The notes below the pieces were generated by a model that had not been told where the DNA came from, made no database searches, and worked only from the letters and a program-made list of their open reading frames with translations. The position numbers were made by a program, and so were the translations under genes. 64,000 bases of DNA, taken from assembly GCA_010093685.1 (NCBI GenBank), contig MU006222.1:868001-932000 (forward strand). Reading direction: 5' to 3'. This document shows, piece after piece, positions 21,130 to 32,847 of the stretch (position 1 is its first letter; each line of letters begins with the position of its first letter). This DNA comes from Ophiobolus disseminans (Eukaryota; Ascomycota; Dothideomycetes; Pleosporales; Phaeosphaeriaceae).

Positions 21130-22940
21130 ATGTCAAATTCCACCGTTCCAAGAAAGCCAGCGCCGCTGTCCTTTGCGGCCTCGCAATGGTTTGAAGGTCC
21201 CGACGGACAATGGTCGAGCTTTGTAGGTATATGCTAATGCGCATGAACTATGACAGACACCTGCTGACTCAGCTCGAGGTGGTGCGCGCCGGTACACCTG
21301 AGCAGTCTTTTCGTGTATTACCATCCACAGTTACGAGCGAAACATTTCTTCCTTTGAACTCGGCGTGCAAAGAGGGTTCCCCGGTACGCAGCAGGCATTT
21401 AGAATGTGATCATGTGATCTGAGCTGACTGCCCGCAGACAGGGTGTCCTTTTTCGCGCGGCGTCGAAACGTATAATGGCAAACCCGGTGATGGCTTCCAA
21501 CCCAAAAACTCGGGGACGTGGCACGAGATTGGAATCTACAGGGTCGCGGCGCGAGAAGAGCTTCGCTACGATGCTAGCGGATTATATGGCCTTGAATCCC
21601 TTGGCCTGATGATCGCAAACTCCGGAGGACCGACTTTGCAGAGCCAAGTAGTCGCCGGGGTAGTCAATCCGAAGTTCTGGGTCGGCAGGCTGGGCATGGA
21701 CGTGAAGCCGAGCAACTTTTCAGAGTTCGATAACCCACAGCGAAGCTTGATCAAAACTTTGAAGGAGGAGAATCACATACCTAGTTTGAGTTATGGCTAT
21801 ACGGCTGGCGCGTATTACAGTAAGTCTGCAGCTGCAAGATAGTCCATTCCATCTCATCATCAGTCAGAAAGACCGCAGGCATTTGGTAGCCTAATCTACG
21901 GAGGTTACGACAAAACTCGACTTGTCATGAACAACATCAGTTTCCCTTTCGACACGAATGACAGTCGAAAGCCCAGCCTCGACATTCGGTCGATTGTGAG
22001 CCAAGATTCTACGAACAGGACGGTAAACCTGCTGCCTGAGGGAACTGTATATTCGTTGATCGACTTCGCGGAGGCGCAGATGTGGCTTCCTGTCTCGGCG
22101 TGTGATGCGTTCGCCAAAGCATTTAACCTGACATACGACAGTAGTACGGACCTATACTTAGTCGATCCAGGAACCCGTTCTAGATTACTTCAGCAAAATC
22201 CTTCAATAACGTTCGGCCTGGGACCAACGGCGAACCCTGCTGAGCGTCTCAATATTGTATTGCCGTATAGCGCCTTTGACCAGCAGGCAACATACCCGAT
22301 CTATCCGAATGCCACTAGGTACTTTCCGATAAGGCGAGCGGACAACGACACCATGTATACCATTGGCCGCACCTTTTTCCAGGAAGCGTATGTCATTATC
22401 GATTACGACAGGGGAAACTTCTCCGTGCATCAAGCTCTATTCCCCGCAACGACCGAGAAGCAAGATATCGTGGCCATATTGAGTCCAGAACCAAATGATG
22501 CAGTGATGCGTATAGCCAACCATGGACCGTCCTGGTTGACCAAGGGCGCTATCGTGGGTATATCGATTGGTGGTGGGACGATATTAGTATTCCTTGCCCT
22601 GCTCAGTTTATGGCTCCTTCGACGGCATATTGTGGCGAAGCGCGAGGCAGCAGCAGCTTCACGAAAAATAAAGTGGCACATCGAAATCGCTGACCAGCCT
22701 ACGATCGAGACGGGTGGATCTGCGTTCTACGAGAAAGATGGCCGTCAGGTTGTAGAAATGGAGGGCCATCCTCTTCCTGAGCTTCAGACTGCATATGGAC
22801 AGTCCATGAACAGGGATTCGGGAACGAATCTGAGTGTTATAATCGAATACTACGAGATGGCAGACTCGAACAGCCTTTACGCAGAAGAAGAGCATTACGT
22901 GGTCCCACTGAAAAATCGACCGCCACCGGGATGGATATAG
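21130..22940 (+). CDS. Aspartyl-protease-like membrane protein, probably inactive
   Basis: I read four exons: 21130-21222, 21273-21383, 21438-21819 and 21868-22940, giving about 552 residues. The introns are 48-54 bp and join WSSF to the VVRAGTPEQSFRVLPST block, then CKEGSP to TGCPFSRG, then TAGAYY to AFGSLIYGGYD. These blocks match the pepsin-like fold of fungal A1-type proteins. The first active-site triad (Asp-Thr-Gly) is replaced by LPSTVTS, and the second position reads SLIDFAEAQMWLP rather than DTG or DSG. Catalysis is therefore unlikely. A membrane helix (GAIVGISIGGGTILVFLALL) precedes a tail of about 110 residues. There is no clear signal peptide before the first exon, so another upstream exon is possible. 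A cell-surface binding or sensing role is only a guess. Confidence 0.8.
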
Positions 22941-23262
22941 AGATTGAACAAACCATTCTATCGAACTCGACTCACGTCTAGAGTCCGGTCTGCGACGCCT
23001 CGTGACCGACGCATTGATGTCGAATGTCGAATGCCGAAGCCGCAGTGAATGCAGCCTTTTAGTCTCCGGGTACCTAGGCAACCCATAGGCGCGCATCACC
23101 TGACCGCAAGCTCGGGGCCGTGCGCTTGGTGAATACGTGTTTAGCTTGAACTTTCGAAACGTCATCGAGCTACAACAGCTCGCTAGCTCTACCGGTCGCG
23201 CACCAGAGGCTTTATATACCTAATCGTCGCCTAGATCTGTTGCACCTCAACCTTTCGCGAGA
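22941..23262. other. Intergenic region
   Basis: About 320 bp between two plus-strand genes, with nothing recognisable apart from the expected terminator and promoter. The last bases before 23263 are the leader of the CCCH-type gene. Confidence 0.4.
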
Positions 23263-24907
23263 ATGACGCAATCTGGGGAATTGAAAGTTCGAGGTACAGC
23301 ACCCGGTCCTTACGGGCCTGGGAACCCTCCGCCACCACCACCGGGCCCACCTCCTCGCAATACAGACCGCAAGCGAAGTCGCGATAGCGCTGTGGATCTT
23401 CCAGCACCGCCGCCGCAGTCACCTTCGTCAGCTAAGAAGTACGAAAAATCTTTCAGGAAGCTGAACAGCAGACAGAAGAAATTCCGAAAGCAAGCAATGG
23501 ACAACGCGAGATTCAATGAAAGCCGAGATCGTGGCCGAAGTCGGTCACCTGTACGCGGTGAAGGCCGGGGCAGCCAAGTACGAAACCGCGAAGAGCCTTT
23601 TTTGAATGGGAATGGAACTGGAGGCTACCAGGGCAGAACCTCTTTGAGTGGTTCGCAGGACCGTCGGCAGCCGCTCAAGCAGGCGCGCCAGTTCACACCC
23701 GATCAAATCCTCGACGAAACTTACGGAAGACTCTCGCCGGGTATGGATGGTCGCGACAGCTATCGTCAGACTTCAGTCGATACGCACCGCAGACCTGTCG
23801 CGCGAAACGAGTGGCCAGAGGATCAATCGTGGTCCCCGCGTCAGACTGTTGATGCACCAGGCTATGCGTCGCAAGAACACACTGGTTGGCAGGCGCAAGT
23901 TACGCCATCGCCTAATCAACCTACATTGGGTCACGGAGAAGGTGAGGAAATGAGTGACGTGCCTGTGAACTTCGGAGACTGACTGCACAAAAGGGACAGG
24001 CGGACATATGCAGAAGCATGGCATTGCGTCTCTTCCTCCTCGTCCCCCAAGCCAGGCTTTCAACATAGAGGACGAAGTCGACTGGGGCGATGACGATCCG
24101 GCCGGTATGCCCGAACCTATTCGATCGTCTACTTTGCCAACGTACAGCGATGCGTATGCGGCTTACAGTGATCGCATCCCCCAACACAAGGGTCAAACCC
24201 AGGAACAAGCGTTCTCCCCGGTTCATGACGAGCAGCCTCGGCAGCAGCAATCTTGGAGGGGCTCAGACCATCAGCCTATTTGGAAAGAAGAAACCCATCA
24301 GGACACTTGGAATGGAGGAGATCATAAGAAACCCTGGAAGGGCCAAAACCAACAACCTCAGCATCAGAACGGTCCGCCACTCTGGGGTCCAGATCCCAAT
24401 CAGCGTCCCCCAAAGACACGCTCTGGGAAGCCTCGCCAGCGGGATTTCAATGGTCCAGATTATGTCGACATGACCCCTTTCAAGAAGCCTGTTGATCGTG
24501 CTCAGTCGTTTGAATCGCTGTTGCAACCCGACCCTGCTCTCGTACAAGGCCCGCAAGTCCCAGAGACTGTGTACGATCTACGCAAGTACGATGGACACAT
24601 CACCGCTCTACACAAAGGCCTTCCCCCAAAGCAGCGGTTCATCAACGGCAACGGTAAAGTCGCACCGTATGTGTACGGAACTGTCCAAGGCTTGGATTTA
24701 GGGCTGTGCTTCTCTACCTTCTGCACCGGTTTCAAGTGCGAGATGGGCGTCAAGTGTGCCTGGCGCCATCATCCGCTAACCAAGTCTGAGCGCGAATGGA
24801 TCCTGGCTAAGGGAGGCTCTCGCGGCAAGCGATTCTTGGAGAACCTAGTACATTACTGGGCCGTTCCCGAGGTGCCGGTACCAGGAGCGAGCATGCACGA
24901 CAGGTGA
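23263..24907 (+). CDS. CCCH-type zinc-finger protein with long disordered N-terminus
   Basis: Two exons (23263-23941 and 24000-24907) join across a 58-bp intron (GTGAGG donor, GACAG acceptor), giving about 528 residues. The first 440 are disordered: a polyproline start (PPPPPPGPPP), an RS-like stretch (RDRGRSRSPVRGEGRG) and a Gln/Trp/His-rich region. Near the C-terminus is a C-x9-C-x5-C-x3-H pattern (residues about 463-483, CFSTFCTGFKCEMGVKCAWR then H), followed by a basic helix. The finger resembles RNA-binding CCCH domains, and the RS-like part supports an RNA-related nuclear role. The finger's context (GLDLGLCFSTF) resembles that of the broken CCCH gene at 45916-46747. Confidence 0.85.
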
Positions 24908-25043
24908 TCTGGTGAAATAGGGCGCCACACTGCGCGGTGGAGAGAGTGACTAGCTGTCGCGGCCCGTGCGATGTTTGGCGGGTTGATATCTGGCGGGTGC
25001 GCTGGATACTGTTCTTTGGTAGCGTACTGGAGTAAGGTTGGAT

Positions 25044-26396
25044 TTACAAGGTGCTGCCTTTTGTGTGCAACCACCCTCTGATGTCGTCTTCTCCCTGCAA
25101 GCCGATCATAATCATTTTTCCGAACGCATCTACATCTTCAGGGCTGGCCGACGTCATTACCTCAGTAAAGTCGAGTCCTTCAATAAGAAAGTGCTTCTCA
25201 TCATTCCACGCAATAGCATATTCGAATGCGCTCTTTGCGTTCCAGAGATGTGCAGACAAGGTGAATCGATTTCCGAAGGCAAGGTGAGTGCTACAAGGTG
25301 CCGTCTCGCCGCGCAAGAGATAGCATAATGTTATAAATAGGTACAACGAAAGGATCGTCCGCCGGAAGGACTCCCGAAACATGTAGGCAGCCCAGGCTGA
25401 AGAAGCAGCTGTGCTGGGATAGAATGGGAGCGAACCAGTTGGATCGATCTGTTGCGCAGAAAGAGGGAGAAGTGCAGTCCCAATCTCTTCCATCAAAGGA
25501 AGTAGAAGTTCTGCTTGGCTGTATAGCCTGACATCGCCACCAAAGACGAGCATGATTTGGTACAGCATGACAGCATGGGCTCGAGCAAGAAGCTCGTTAG
25601 GTTGTTGTGGGATTGGATCGGCAAGGATATCTCGGACGCGTTCCCGAATAAATCTTGCAACGAACTCATCGTTAGTACCGTTTCGGGCGTTGTAGAGCGC
25701 GCACGCAGCGTACGCATCCTGTAAATGTCGTGGCATGTGATTCTCGTAGAGCATAGAATGTTGCCAGGGCGTCCCATTTTGCTCGACCATTGACCTCGGT
25801 GCTAGCTTAAGCTGCTCGATGCTCCAATTAATTCGCGTCCTGGCAGAAGGCGCAATTTGTGCTGTAGAACAGGGTTGGCCCATGTAGTTTAAGGATCCTC
25901 CAACTACCATCCGGTATTCTCCATCTGTCGAGTCGCACATCATGTTGGATGAAGCATCCAAAGAAGTGATGCCAGCCGATGAATCGAAATCTGTAAAGTC
26001 GGTATTGCGAGGATACGGAAGAGGAGGAAAGTCGAAATCCAAAGCGAACGTGTCGTCTCCATTTTCGAGACCCAAAGACATATCGGCAACGTCAAAGTCT
26101 TCAGGAGTATCGATCATGCTTTCCTCGGATGTGGGGAGCTGGCCGGAGGGCTGTGGGGGATATGTGCATGCTAGCCGCTGTTTCCTGCATCGCGCGCAGC
26201 TAGGTTGGCCCAGGCTGCATTTCCGTTTTCCCTTCGCACATTCTGAGCAAGCCTTCTGCCTTCCTTGGGAGTTGACTGTCCTCATCCTATCTGGCGGCAT
26301 GATATGTGGGTTTGCTGGTCGTGAGATGGTCGTGAGGTCGTGAAGTTTGACGTTGGAAGGAACAGGGGAAATGCCGCTGTTTCGTGCACTGACCAT
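25044..26396 (-). CDS. Zn2Cys6 fungal transcription factor
   Basis: A single exon gives about 450 residues from the ATG at 26396; another ATG at 26300 (MPPDRM) is also possible. The cluster C-x2-C-x6-C-x6-C-x2-C-x6-C is present in CSECAKGKRKCSLGQPSCAR and CRKQRLAC, with the basic residues expected for DNA contact. The rest holds an acidic region (DFDVADMSLGLENGDDTF) and a long helical part resembling the fungal regulator middle homology region. Such proteins bind CGG-type sites and control pathway genes; the target cannot be told. The gene lies tail-to-tail with the CCCH-type gene, 137 bp apart. Confidence 0.9.
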   Translation of the reverse strand: MVSARNSGISPVPSNVKLHDLTTISRPANPHIMPPDRMRTVNSQGRQKACSECAKGKRKCSLGQPSCARCRKQRLACTYPPQPSGQLPTSEESMIDTPEDFDVADMSLGLENGDDTFALDFDFPPLPYPRNTDFTDFDSSAGITSLDASSNMMCDSTDGEYRMVVGGSLNYMGQPCSTAQIAPSARTRINWSIEQLKLAPRSMVEQNGTPWQHSMLYENHMPRHLQDAYAACALYNARNGTNDEFVARFIRERVRDILADPIPQQPNELLARAHAVMLYQIMLVFGGDVRLYSQAELLLPLMEEIGTALLPLSAQQIDPTGSLPFYPSTAASSAWAAYMFRESFRRTILSLYLFITLCYLLRGETAPCSTHLAFGNRFTLSAHLWNAKSAFEYAIAWNDEKHFLIEGLDFTEVMTSASPEDVDAFGKMIMIGLQGEDDIRGWLHTKGSTL

Positions 26397-26882
26397 TTCT
26401 GCACTGCCTCGTAAGCGGCGACGTCTTCCCAACTACATCTTACACTTTAATGCCCCTTTGCATCCCACATTCTAGCGCCTCCCATCAAAACTTTCATAAA
26501 ATACCTGCAATCTCTATGCGCTCTCGTAGGTTGTGTCAGCGCGACAGCCCATACCTTTGGGCGAGGTGCGGAAATTCCCTGTAGATGTGGCATAGTTCAT
26601 CATCTGAATCTGCAATTGGCTTGCTTTTGAGAAGCATTAGAACAGATTTTAACAGCAGCTATAGCGCGTAGTTTAAGCTTTCTCGCATCGAAGTCAACCG
26701 TTCGCGAACGTTGGTCCGACTACGAGATATGTGGACGTGCTCCCCTCCCACACCTAGCGACCAATCCAGATCACCAAACTAACGGCTCTTAGCTGGAATA
26801 CCCATTCCCCCCGTCGTGCGTAGCCCACGCTGATCTGATCTCCCAGCTCGAACTGCCTTGCCTCTTTGTCTTGCATCTGATA
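26397..26882. other. Intergenic region between two minus-strand genes
   Basis: About 490 bp, the promoter side of the Zn2Cys6 gene and the 3' side of the IFI6/27-like gene. I see no coding or RNA feature. Confidence 0.4.
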
Positions 26883-27877
26883 CTATATCTCACGATATCC
26901 CCGATTTTGCCTCCAGCGCCGCCACCGTTTTACGCCGCTCGCAATGACAAAGAGTAAACCAAGTGCAAGGGTGTAGCCAGCCTGCCTTGCAAAACCCAAA
27001 TCCTTCGATGCGATGCCCGGGCTGTATGGAACGAGGGCAAGTTGATTCCTTCCGCGTTTCGCCCATCTCCTCTTCAGCATAGCAAAAGCTCCTATTCCTG
27101 TAGTAGTTATTGCAAGCAATATTCCGAAGATGAACACGCCATATCCGCCCATCATCGCGCTTTGAGCAATGGCAAATGCCGAGCCCGCAACAACGTTACC
27201 TATTCCGGCGTGGATGATCGCTGCTGAACTGCCTGAAGTGTTGTCAGTGAGAGAAAGCTGTAGAGATAAACATAGTCGCACGTACCTGCGGCGATGCCAA
27301 CGGAAGTGAAGCCCATGGCTGAAAGGATGACTGGCGTGATCACAAGGCTTACAAGTAGAACGACGATGGCTGCTGTCTCCCAGGGATGCATCTCAATCCA
27401 TCTGCCTGCTGCCTTTGCAATGCCGACAAAGCCAAGTTTCTTGCAAGTCGCAACCGCGTCTGCACAGGCATCACGGGCCTGACCTAGGATGAGATTCGCC
27501 TTGTCGATCACTACTTTGTACACGGCGTTGAACGGATTGCTGGCACCTGCGGCTCCGCTGTTGACCTCTGTGACGGGGGTGTTTGGGAGACGAGTACTTG
27601 CTCGTGGTGTGCTATTATCCGGTAAGCTCGTGTGATCTGATTCGGTGCTGCTTGTTCGTGTATACGTTTCATCTGGGGTCTCGTTGTCTTTAGTTTCCTC
27701 CGCTCGTCTAAGATGGAATTGTTCGTCTTCTACGCCTAGCAGAGGTTCCGCCTCTTCTTCCGGTGGGCTGTGAGTTGTGGACTCCTCACTGGTCTTGCGC
27801 CTAGCAACGCGTGCAGCACACCATCGGTTGATGGTCAACGCGGCTATGCCACATGCTTTCAGAAATTTATTGTTCAT
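26883..27877 (-). CDS. IFI6/IFI27-like (ISG12-type) membrane protein
   Basis: Two exons (27877-27286 and 27232-26883) join across a 53-bp intron (GTACGT donor, TTCAG acceptor), giving 313 residues. The join GFTSVGIAAG-SSAAIIHAG creates the ISG12 signature of alternating small residues: GFTSVGIAAG, then AIIHAGIGNVVAGSAFAIAQ and SAMMGGYG. Two or more hydrophobic helices lie before and inside this domain (AAIVVLLVSLVITPVILSAM, GVFIFGILLAITTTGIGAFA), and the C-terminus has a further hydrophobic segment. The first 110 residues are charged and disordered. In animals the family locates to mitochondrial or nuclear membranes and affects apoptosis; its role in fungi is unknown. The intron's placement inside the signature makes the family call firm. 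Confidence 0.85.
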
Positions 27878-28470
27878 GACGGGTAATCTAGGTGGTGTTG
27901 CTGAGAGTGGCCGACGATGCTATTTGGAGTTGAAGAGTGAGAATCAAAATGTGTCGGTGAAGGACGTGCGGTACTCACAGTGAAACCAGCACTCACGGGA
28001 AGTGTCTTAAACCTTCGATCACGCCAAATCCTTGGACCAGATGTATCTCATCCGCACGCAAAGACTTCGTCGTGAATCTCACACGCAAGGTATGAGACTA
28101 CTGGATGATGATCTTACCTCCAAAAATTACCCCCAACATACGACTCATCAAGTTCTTGACTGTCTCAGTGCTGTGTCGATGTTGTGAAAGAATCGCACCG
28201 TCTATTGCTCTTAGTGATCGTCGTCTCATGTAACATCAAGCTTGTGAGCATTAGTGAATCAGTGAGTGAATGATAACAGCTTCGGGAGCTCAAATGACGC
28301 AATGGCCGCGGCTATGCGTGAACTGCACGCACAACACTACTACTTTTCGAATTGCGCTAGGACGCCCGCAAAACATCCACACCCATTCCACCTCGAGGCT
28401 CTCAACCACTTCCACGGCATCAACCAGGAGACCAACATAGGACCTACCACCAGTGCATTAGACAGCCAAG
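27878..28470. other. Intergenic region at the edge of the accessory block
   Basis: About 590 bp. It should carry the IFI6/27-like promoter. A 73-codon frame at 28266-28487 overlaps the next gene's start in another frame and lacks support. From here the gene content changes to unfamiliar families and mobile elements. Confidence 0.4.
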
Positions 28471-29988
28471 ATGTTCCATTTGACTAAAGCGATACACGGA
28501 TTGAAGGATGTTCCTGGTGGAGGAATGAAAAAATGGCACGCTCGTTCGCAGCCCAACCCGAGACTCGAAAGTCAAGATCCTTCAGTGCCATCAGCGGTAG
28601 TCGCACAACCTCCGGTACGTCTCGCGTAGATATCTTGGTAGCCACGGTGGCGGCACGGGGATTCACAAGCACGAGATACATCGGGCTCTTATTCTAACGA
28701 CCACTCGTTTGCAGGATCCAGCCGTAGACCAAGAAGATGACTCAGTACCACAACAGCGGCCGCGTAAGAAGCGCAAGCTCCCCCATCGCAAAAGCCGACC
28801 TCATTTACCAGGCGCCGACCCTCTAGTACCTGTCCCTGTGAGTGAACACGCCCAATTTATACAGTCAATCCGTAGTCTTAACTAACTCCGCGGAGGCCGC
28901 CGCAGTGACCACAGGATCGAAACGTCCTATCGTGGAAGGATTGTCGTCGCCGGGTGTCGCTTCTGGCTCTCTTCGCTCCCTTCCATCACCTGCTCGCACA
29001 CAAGGCGTATTGCCGACGATCACGCAACTAAGCAACTCGAACGTGCGTGTACAGATGCCAGATGGTCTGATTCAGCGCATCAAGCCCGTGGCGGGGCTGA
29101 AGGTTGCCATCGAGCGATACCTTCCACCGCCTGGAGACTACTACGATCAATACACTCTGAGCACGAACTTTGAAGGCAACTTCTTCAACATGTATTTTGA
29201 CAGCGGTAGCACTGGAGCCACTACCAAGTGCGCTTGCTGTCCGGGGAAAACACCACGGTATCCCTCGCAAGAAGCGCACCAAGACCTGCTTAGTTTGCAA
29301 GACTTCGTCGCATCTAGGAGCGGAATGTCAGAAGATGTACGTGACTCTTCGATGGCTGAGGGACCACCAGAGCAAGCCGCACGCGGCACTGGAATGCAGA
29401 TTCATCCGACGGCTGGTGAGCAAGCATACCTGGTTGTTGCTGGGGTTCTGAAGGACCGGAAAGACTTGGAGGGAACAATCGTGGTGAATATGGAGCATCC
29501 ACGCGTGAGAGATTTTTTACTCGGGGAAGAGACCACCGCATGTGCTCGTCGGCAAGAGGGTCGACCTGGCAATGACTACACTGAGCCTTGCTGCCAGCGC
29601 GCAGGAGGACCCCAACGAGATCGGGGCCACCCAGAAGCGGAGCGCAACCAAGAAGAGGAATTCTGACCAGGACAGCACTACGCCAGAAGTAAAGGATGTT
29701 GCCAGACGATGGAAAGCCATCAAGCAGACAGAAGCCGCTGAATGAAAGAAGATTGATGAGAAGAGAGAAGAAATAAGCACAATGAAGAAATATGCCAGAT
29801 TAGTAAAACTTCAGAGAATTGTAAGAGAGCAGGAGGATATTGAAGCGGAAACTACAAGGAGTCACAAGGCTCTCCGCAAGCTTCACCGTCAAACAAAAGC
29901 TAATGGGCAGCGCTGGAAGGTGCTACTGGACGAAATCGAGGAATTTGACGAAGAGGGGGAGTATGACACTACCGACGAGGAAGACTAG
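28471..29988 (+). pseudogene. Decayed copy of the YLPPPG gene family (copy A)
   Basis: Exons 28471-28614, 28715-28837 and from 28896 onward join with clean splice signals and frames. The protein begins MFHLTKAIHGLKDVP, carries a basic RPRKKRKLPHRKSR stretch and reaches IERYLPPPGDYYDQYTLS. Its paralogue at 31270-32608 has ERYLPPPGPFYDQFGL. After TTKCACCPGK the homologous text moves to another frame (KRTKTCLVCKTSSHLGAECQ and then CRFIRR), then returns to the first frame (HPTAGEQAYL, HPRVRDFLL) and finally to a third frame ending in a coiled coil (KLQRIVREQEDIEAETTRS). A TGA at 29743 interrupts that coil. Two frameshifts and a stop make this a probable pseudogene. The family has no known function to me; conserved Cys and His suggest a zinc-binding fold. 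Confidence 0.65.
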
Positions 29989-31269
29989 TGGATATAAGAG
30001 CTGGTCGGAAGCATCAAATAGGAGCATGTAATTAGGACCCTAGCAGTCATACTGTAGTTTGTTTCATCCTTTGCTCTCTGACATGTGCTTCTAGGAAGAC
30101 TTAGAGCGCTAGTTTAGAAAAATATAATGCAACGTCCAAAACGTGATAGCTGTAAAGAAACCGAACGTGAGAAGACGAGCGTGACTAGACACCACGCGAT
30201 TCTTCAACGTCAAATGCTAGAGTGAGTCTAGTCAGGCACTGATAGCGAATAGAACAAAAAGGGGAGTGGGGGAGGCAGACGTGTAGACAATGACGCCTGA
30301 AAGACTTGGCTTTGGCTAGTGACATAGTGTTCGAACAGGGAGCGATAAGGACAAAAATACACACGTGCTGTGAATGTTCTTTGGATGGTTACCCACCCAA
30401 GTACTAAACCGGCGGAATACTACCGATGCAAGCTGATGGGCTATTATCGGAGGGTCTATAGTGATCTTGATGTATGTTAAAGATTTGAAGAATAGTAAAT
30501 GATATTGTAACAGTGGAAAGTCAGGGGGGAGGACTGCGCTGCATTGGCTATCTGAGGTGGGATGAGCTGCATATATACATGACCAACCATGAGCTATCCC
30601 AACTGTTACTAGAGTGGTTCTGGGCAAGGCCCAAACCGTTACAGATATGTATGCAAGTAGAGTGGATTTTACTGACGTATCATACACTGACTTGCGCCCC
30701 AGCTTCGAATTGACAAGTCCCGATCCTGCTTGTATTTCCGCCGCATGACACAATATTTCGAAAATGTTGTTGCGATATCGTCAAAGGAAACCAATGGCAA
30801 AGCGGGTACTCCTAATCTGCAAGCTCAAGTCAAAGTCGGGTTTTGAAATGTTCCATAACAACCACGCAGCGTACAGTGGATAGTACGCTATCCTTTCTCG
30901 TACCGTTAATCTGGGTGGTGACCTTCGACTGTGTATCCAGATTTTATGATGCAGCGTTCAATGCTTGAAAGGGTCCGAAGCCAAGTGGAACTGATTCTTT
31001 GTACGTTGGACTTTGTTGTCTTTGCTGACAAGAGTTTGTGCCTGGAATCATCCATCATCAGTGTATGGTCAGGTGCGATCTGCGATATTGTTGCCTTTGT
31101 TGTGTCGTTGTGTTCCCTACCTTCCTGCTCTTCCAACGCCAAGACCGACCACGTGCGCACGCGCAGACGGACGACCCCGGTAACACGACCCCGGTAACAC
31201 ACGGTGACACCTGTGCAACATCGTACGTCTACCCAACACTTCACATCGCCGTCAACGCAAGACAACGAC
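29989..31269. other. Intergenic region with one solo-LTR-like element
   Basis: About 1.3 kb between the two YLPPPG-family copies. It contains the 138-bp element at 30506-30643 and otherwise nothing I recognise. Confidence 0.5.
30506..30643. mobile_element. Solo-LTR-like element, family 1, copy 1
   Basis: A 138-bp element starting TGTAACAG and ending ACCGTTACA, flanked on both sides by GATAT, a perfect 5-bp target duplication. It carries a CATATATA box and shares the text GAGCTATCCCAACT with copies at 37444 and 46971. TG..CA ends, 5-bp duplication and a TATA box fit a solo LTR of a very small retroelement. Confidence 0.75.
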
Positions 31270-32608
31270 ATGGCGAATCCATATCTCATACAGGCGCTCT
31301 ACGGGCCAAAGCCTGATGTTCCAGAGCCGAACGACGTCAAATCTTCGCCAGCACCACAAGGATTGTCGCTTGTGGAGAGACTGTACGGTCCTCCTCGAGC
31401 TGTAAAATTCGAGCCGGTCGATCACATACACTCGACAAGACGGCAGATGGAACATGTCGATGGTTAGTCGGCCCAGGAGAGGCGCGAATATCTTCGGCTC
31501 ATACTGACGCATTCTAGTCGAAACGGAGGACCCAGAGACAGTTACCGAGCGGTGGGCACCGACCGGCCCCAATGTGTTGCCTTTGGGTGTTAAATCATCT
31601 GAGAATGGCGCGGTCATAGTTACACCTGCTCCATCGAAGCAGCCTCCCGCCGCCTCCGAAAAGGCCACTCCATGGGCTGCTCTCAAACTTCCGCCTGAGC
31701 GTTACCTTCCTCCACCGGGGCCCTTTTACGACCAGTTCGGCCTGGCGCACGTTCTTGAGATAGACTTCTCGCAAGACAAGTGTTGGACGTGTTGGAGTTT
31801 GCAGTCGACTTGCTCGAAACGGGGAACATGTACGAAGACGTGCAAAGTGTGCGACACAAGTGAACATCCCGGCGAGGTAAGTGCGAAATCTGAATCTATT
31901 ATCCATCAGCTTTTACGGTGGAATCGCACATCAGTTTCGCGCTGTCACTGTCTTCAAGAATCCATCGCTGACTCAGACGTTCAGACATGCCCGATGCTGT
32001 ACTGTACAATCAGCTGGTTCAATGACCGCAAAGTTAAGCTCAACGTTCTGAGAACCCAGTTCCGACAATTCCGACCGTCTCAAAGCGAGCTCACGACTCT
32101 ACAACGGATGCACCTCGTCCTCGAAACGACAGATCACAGCGCGCCGATCACGCCCAACCTGGCGAACCCATTCGTCCAAAAGTTTTACCTAAACAAGTCG
32201 GCGTCCCGGATGTTGGATATGAGGCCATGCAACTCAAATTCGGAACCCACACCAATAATTGGGCGTGGCATGCTGATGCGGCGCGAACAGCAGTCATCAA
32301 CACCGGTCGTGATAAGTCTTGATCCGCGATTACAAGGAACTCTAGCGCACAGAGCCACATTCAGCATCTCAAACCCAACACCTCTATCGGATAAGTCGGT
32401 TCCGTACAATGGGGTAGGAAGTGTGTTGGCTGGCGATCAGCACACGACTTCTGGCTTGGAGGGTAGATTGCAGGAATTAGAGGACGAGGTTATGAAGCTA
32501 AGGGCGGATAACATCTTGAAAGATCGTGAGATCAGGCAGCTCAAAGCTGAGAACGAGCAGCTGCGCGGCATTGGTTATGACACAGGTATGAAGCGGCAGC
32601 GCATTTGA
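31270..32608 (+). CDS. YLPPPG-family protein (copy B), Cys-rich with C-terminal coiled coil
   Basis: Three exons: 31270-31462, 31518-31876 and 31985-32608, giving about 391 residues. The second intron is 108 bp without a stop, so a naive frame reads through it; excision joins HPGE to TCPMLYCTISW, matching copy A. The protein begins MANPYLIQALYGPKPDVP, then ERYLPPPGPFYDQF, then a Cys-rich part (CWTCWSLQSTCSKRGTCTKT, CKVCDTSEH) of 6 to 8 cysteines that could bind zinc, then NPFVQKFYL, and ends in a coiled coil (LEDEVMKLRADNILKDREIR). I do not recognise the family, and it appears lineage-specific. It seems intact, in contrast to copy A 1.3 kb upstream. Confidence 0.72.
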
Positions 32609-32847
32609 TGTAAGAGTATCGAGGACTCGGGAAGCAGAAGCGATCTTGTGGTGGTACGTGATAAGATGGAGAGACGAGGTAAGTATAGAGGTTGACGCGT
32701 TCCCCGCTCCTAGACTCGGGCCGATTGGCCTTTCCATCTCATATCTGTCAAGCCACCACGAGCTTTCAATGACATAGACTTTTCGCAGAAGTGTTCGGCA
32801 CCTCTGAATCACAACCATCGTTCGATCTAGTTACGCTCTAGGCAGCA

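Noticed and set aside
17016..22940. A complete dikaritin-type biosynthetic cluster around the secreted repeat protein
   Set aside because: No UstYa/DUF3328 gene, with its HxxHC motifs, and no transporter or oxidase lies nearby; the neighbours are a DUF3669 pseudogene and a pseudoprotease.
28266..28487. 73-codon frame upstream of copy A
   Set aside because: It overlaps the start of copy A in another frame and shows no domain; the copy A exons explain the region better.
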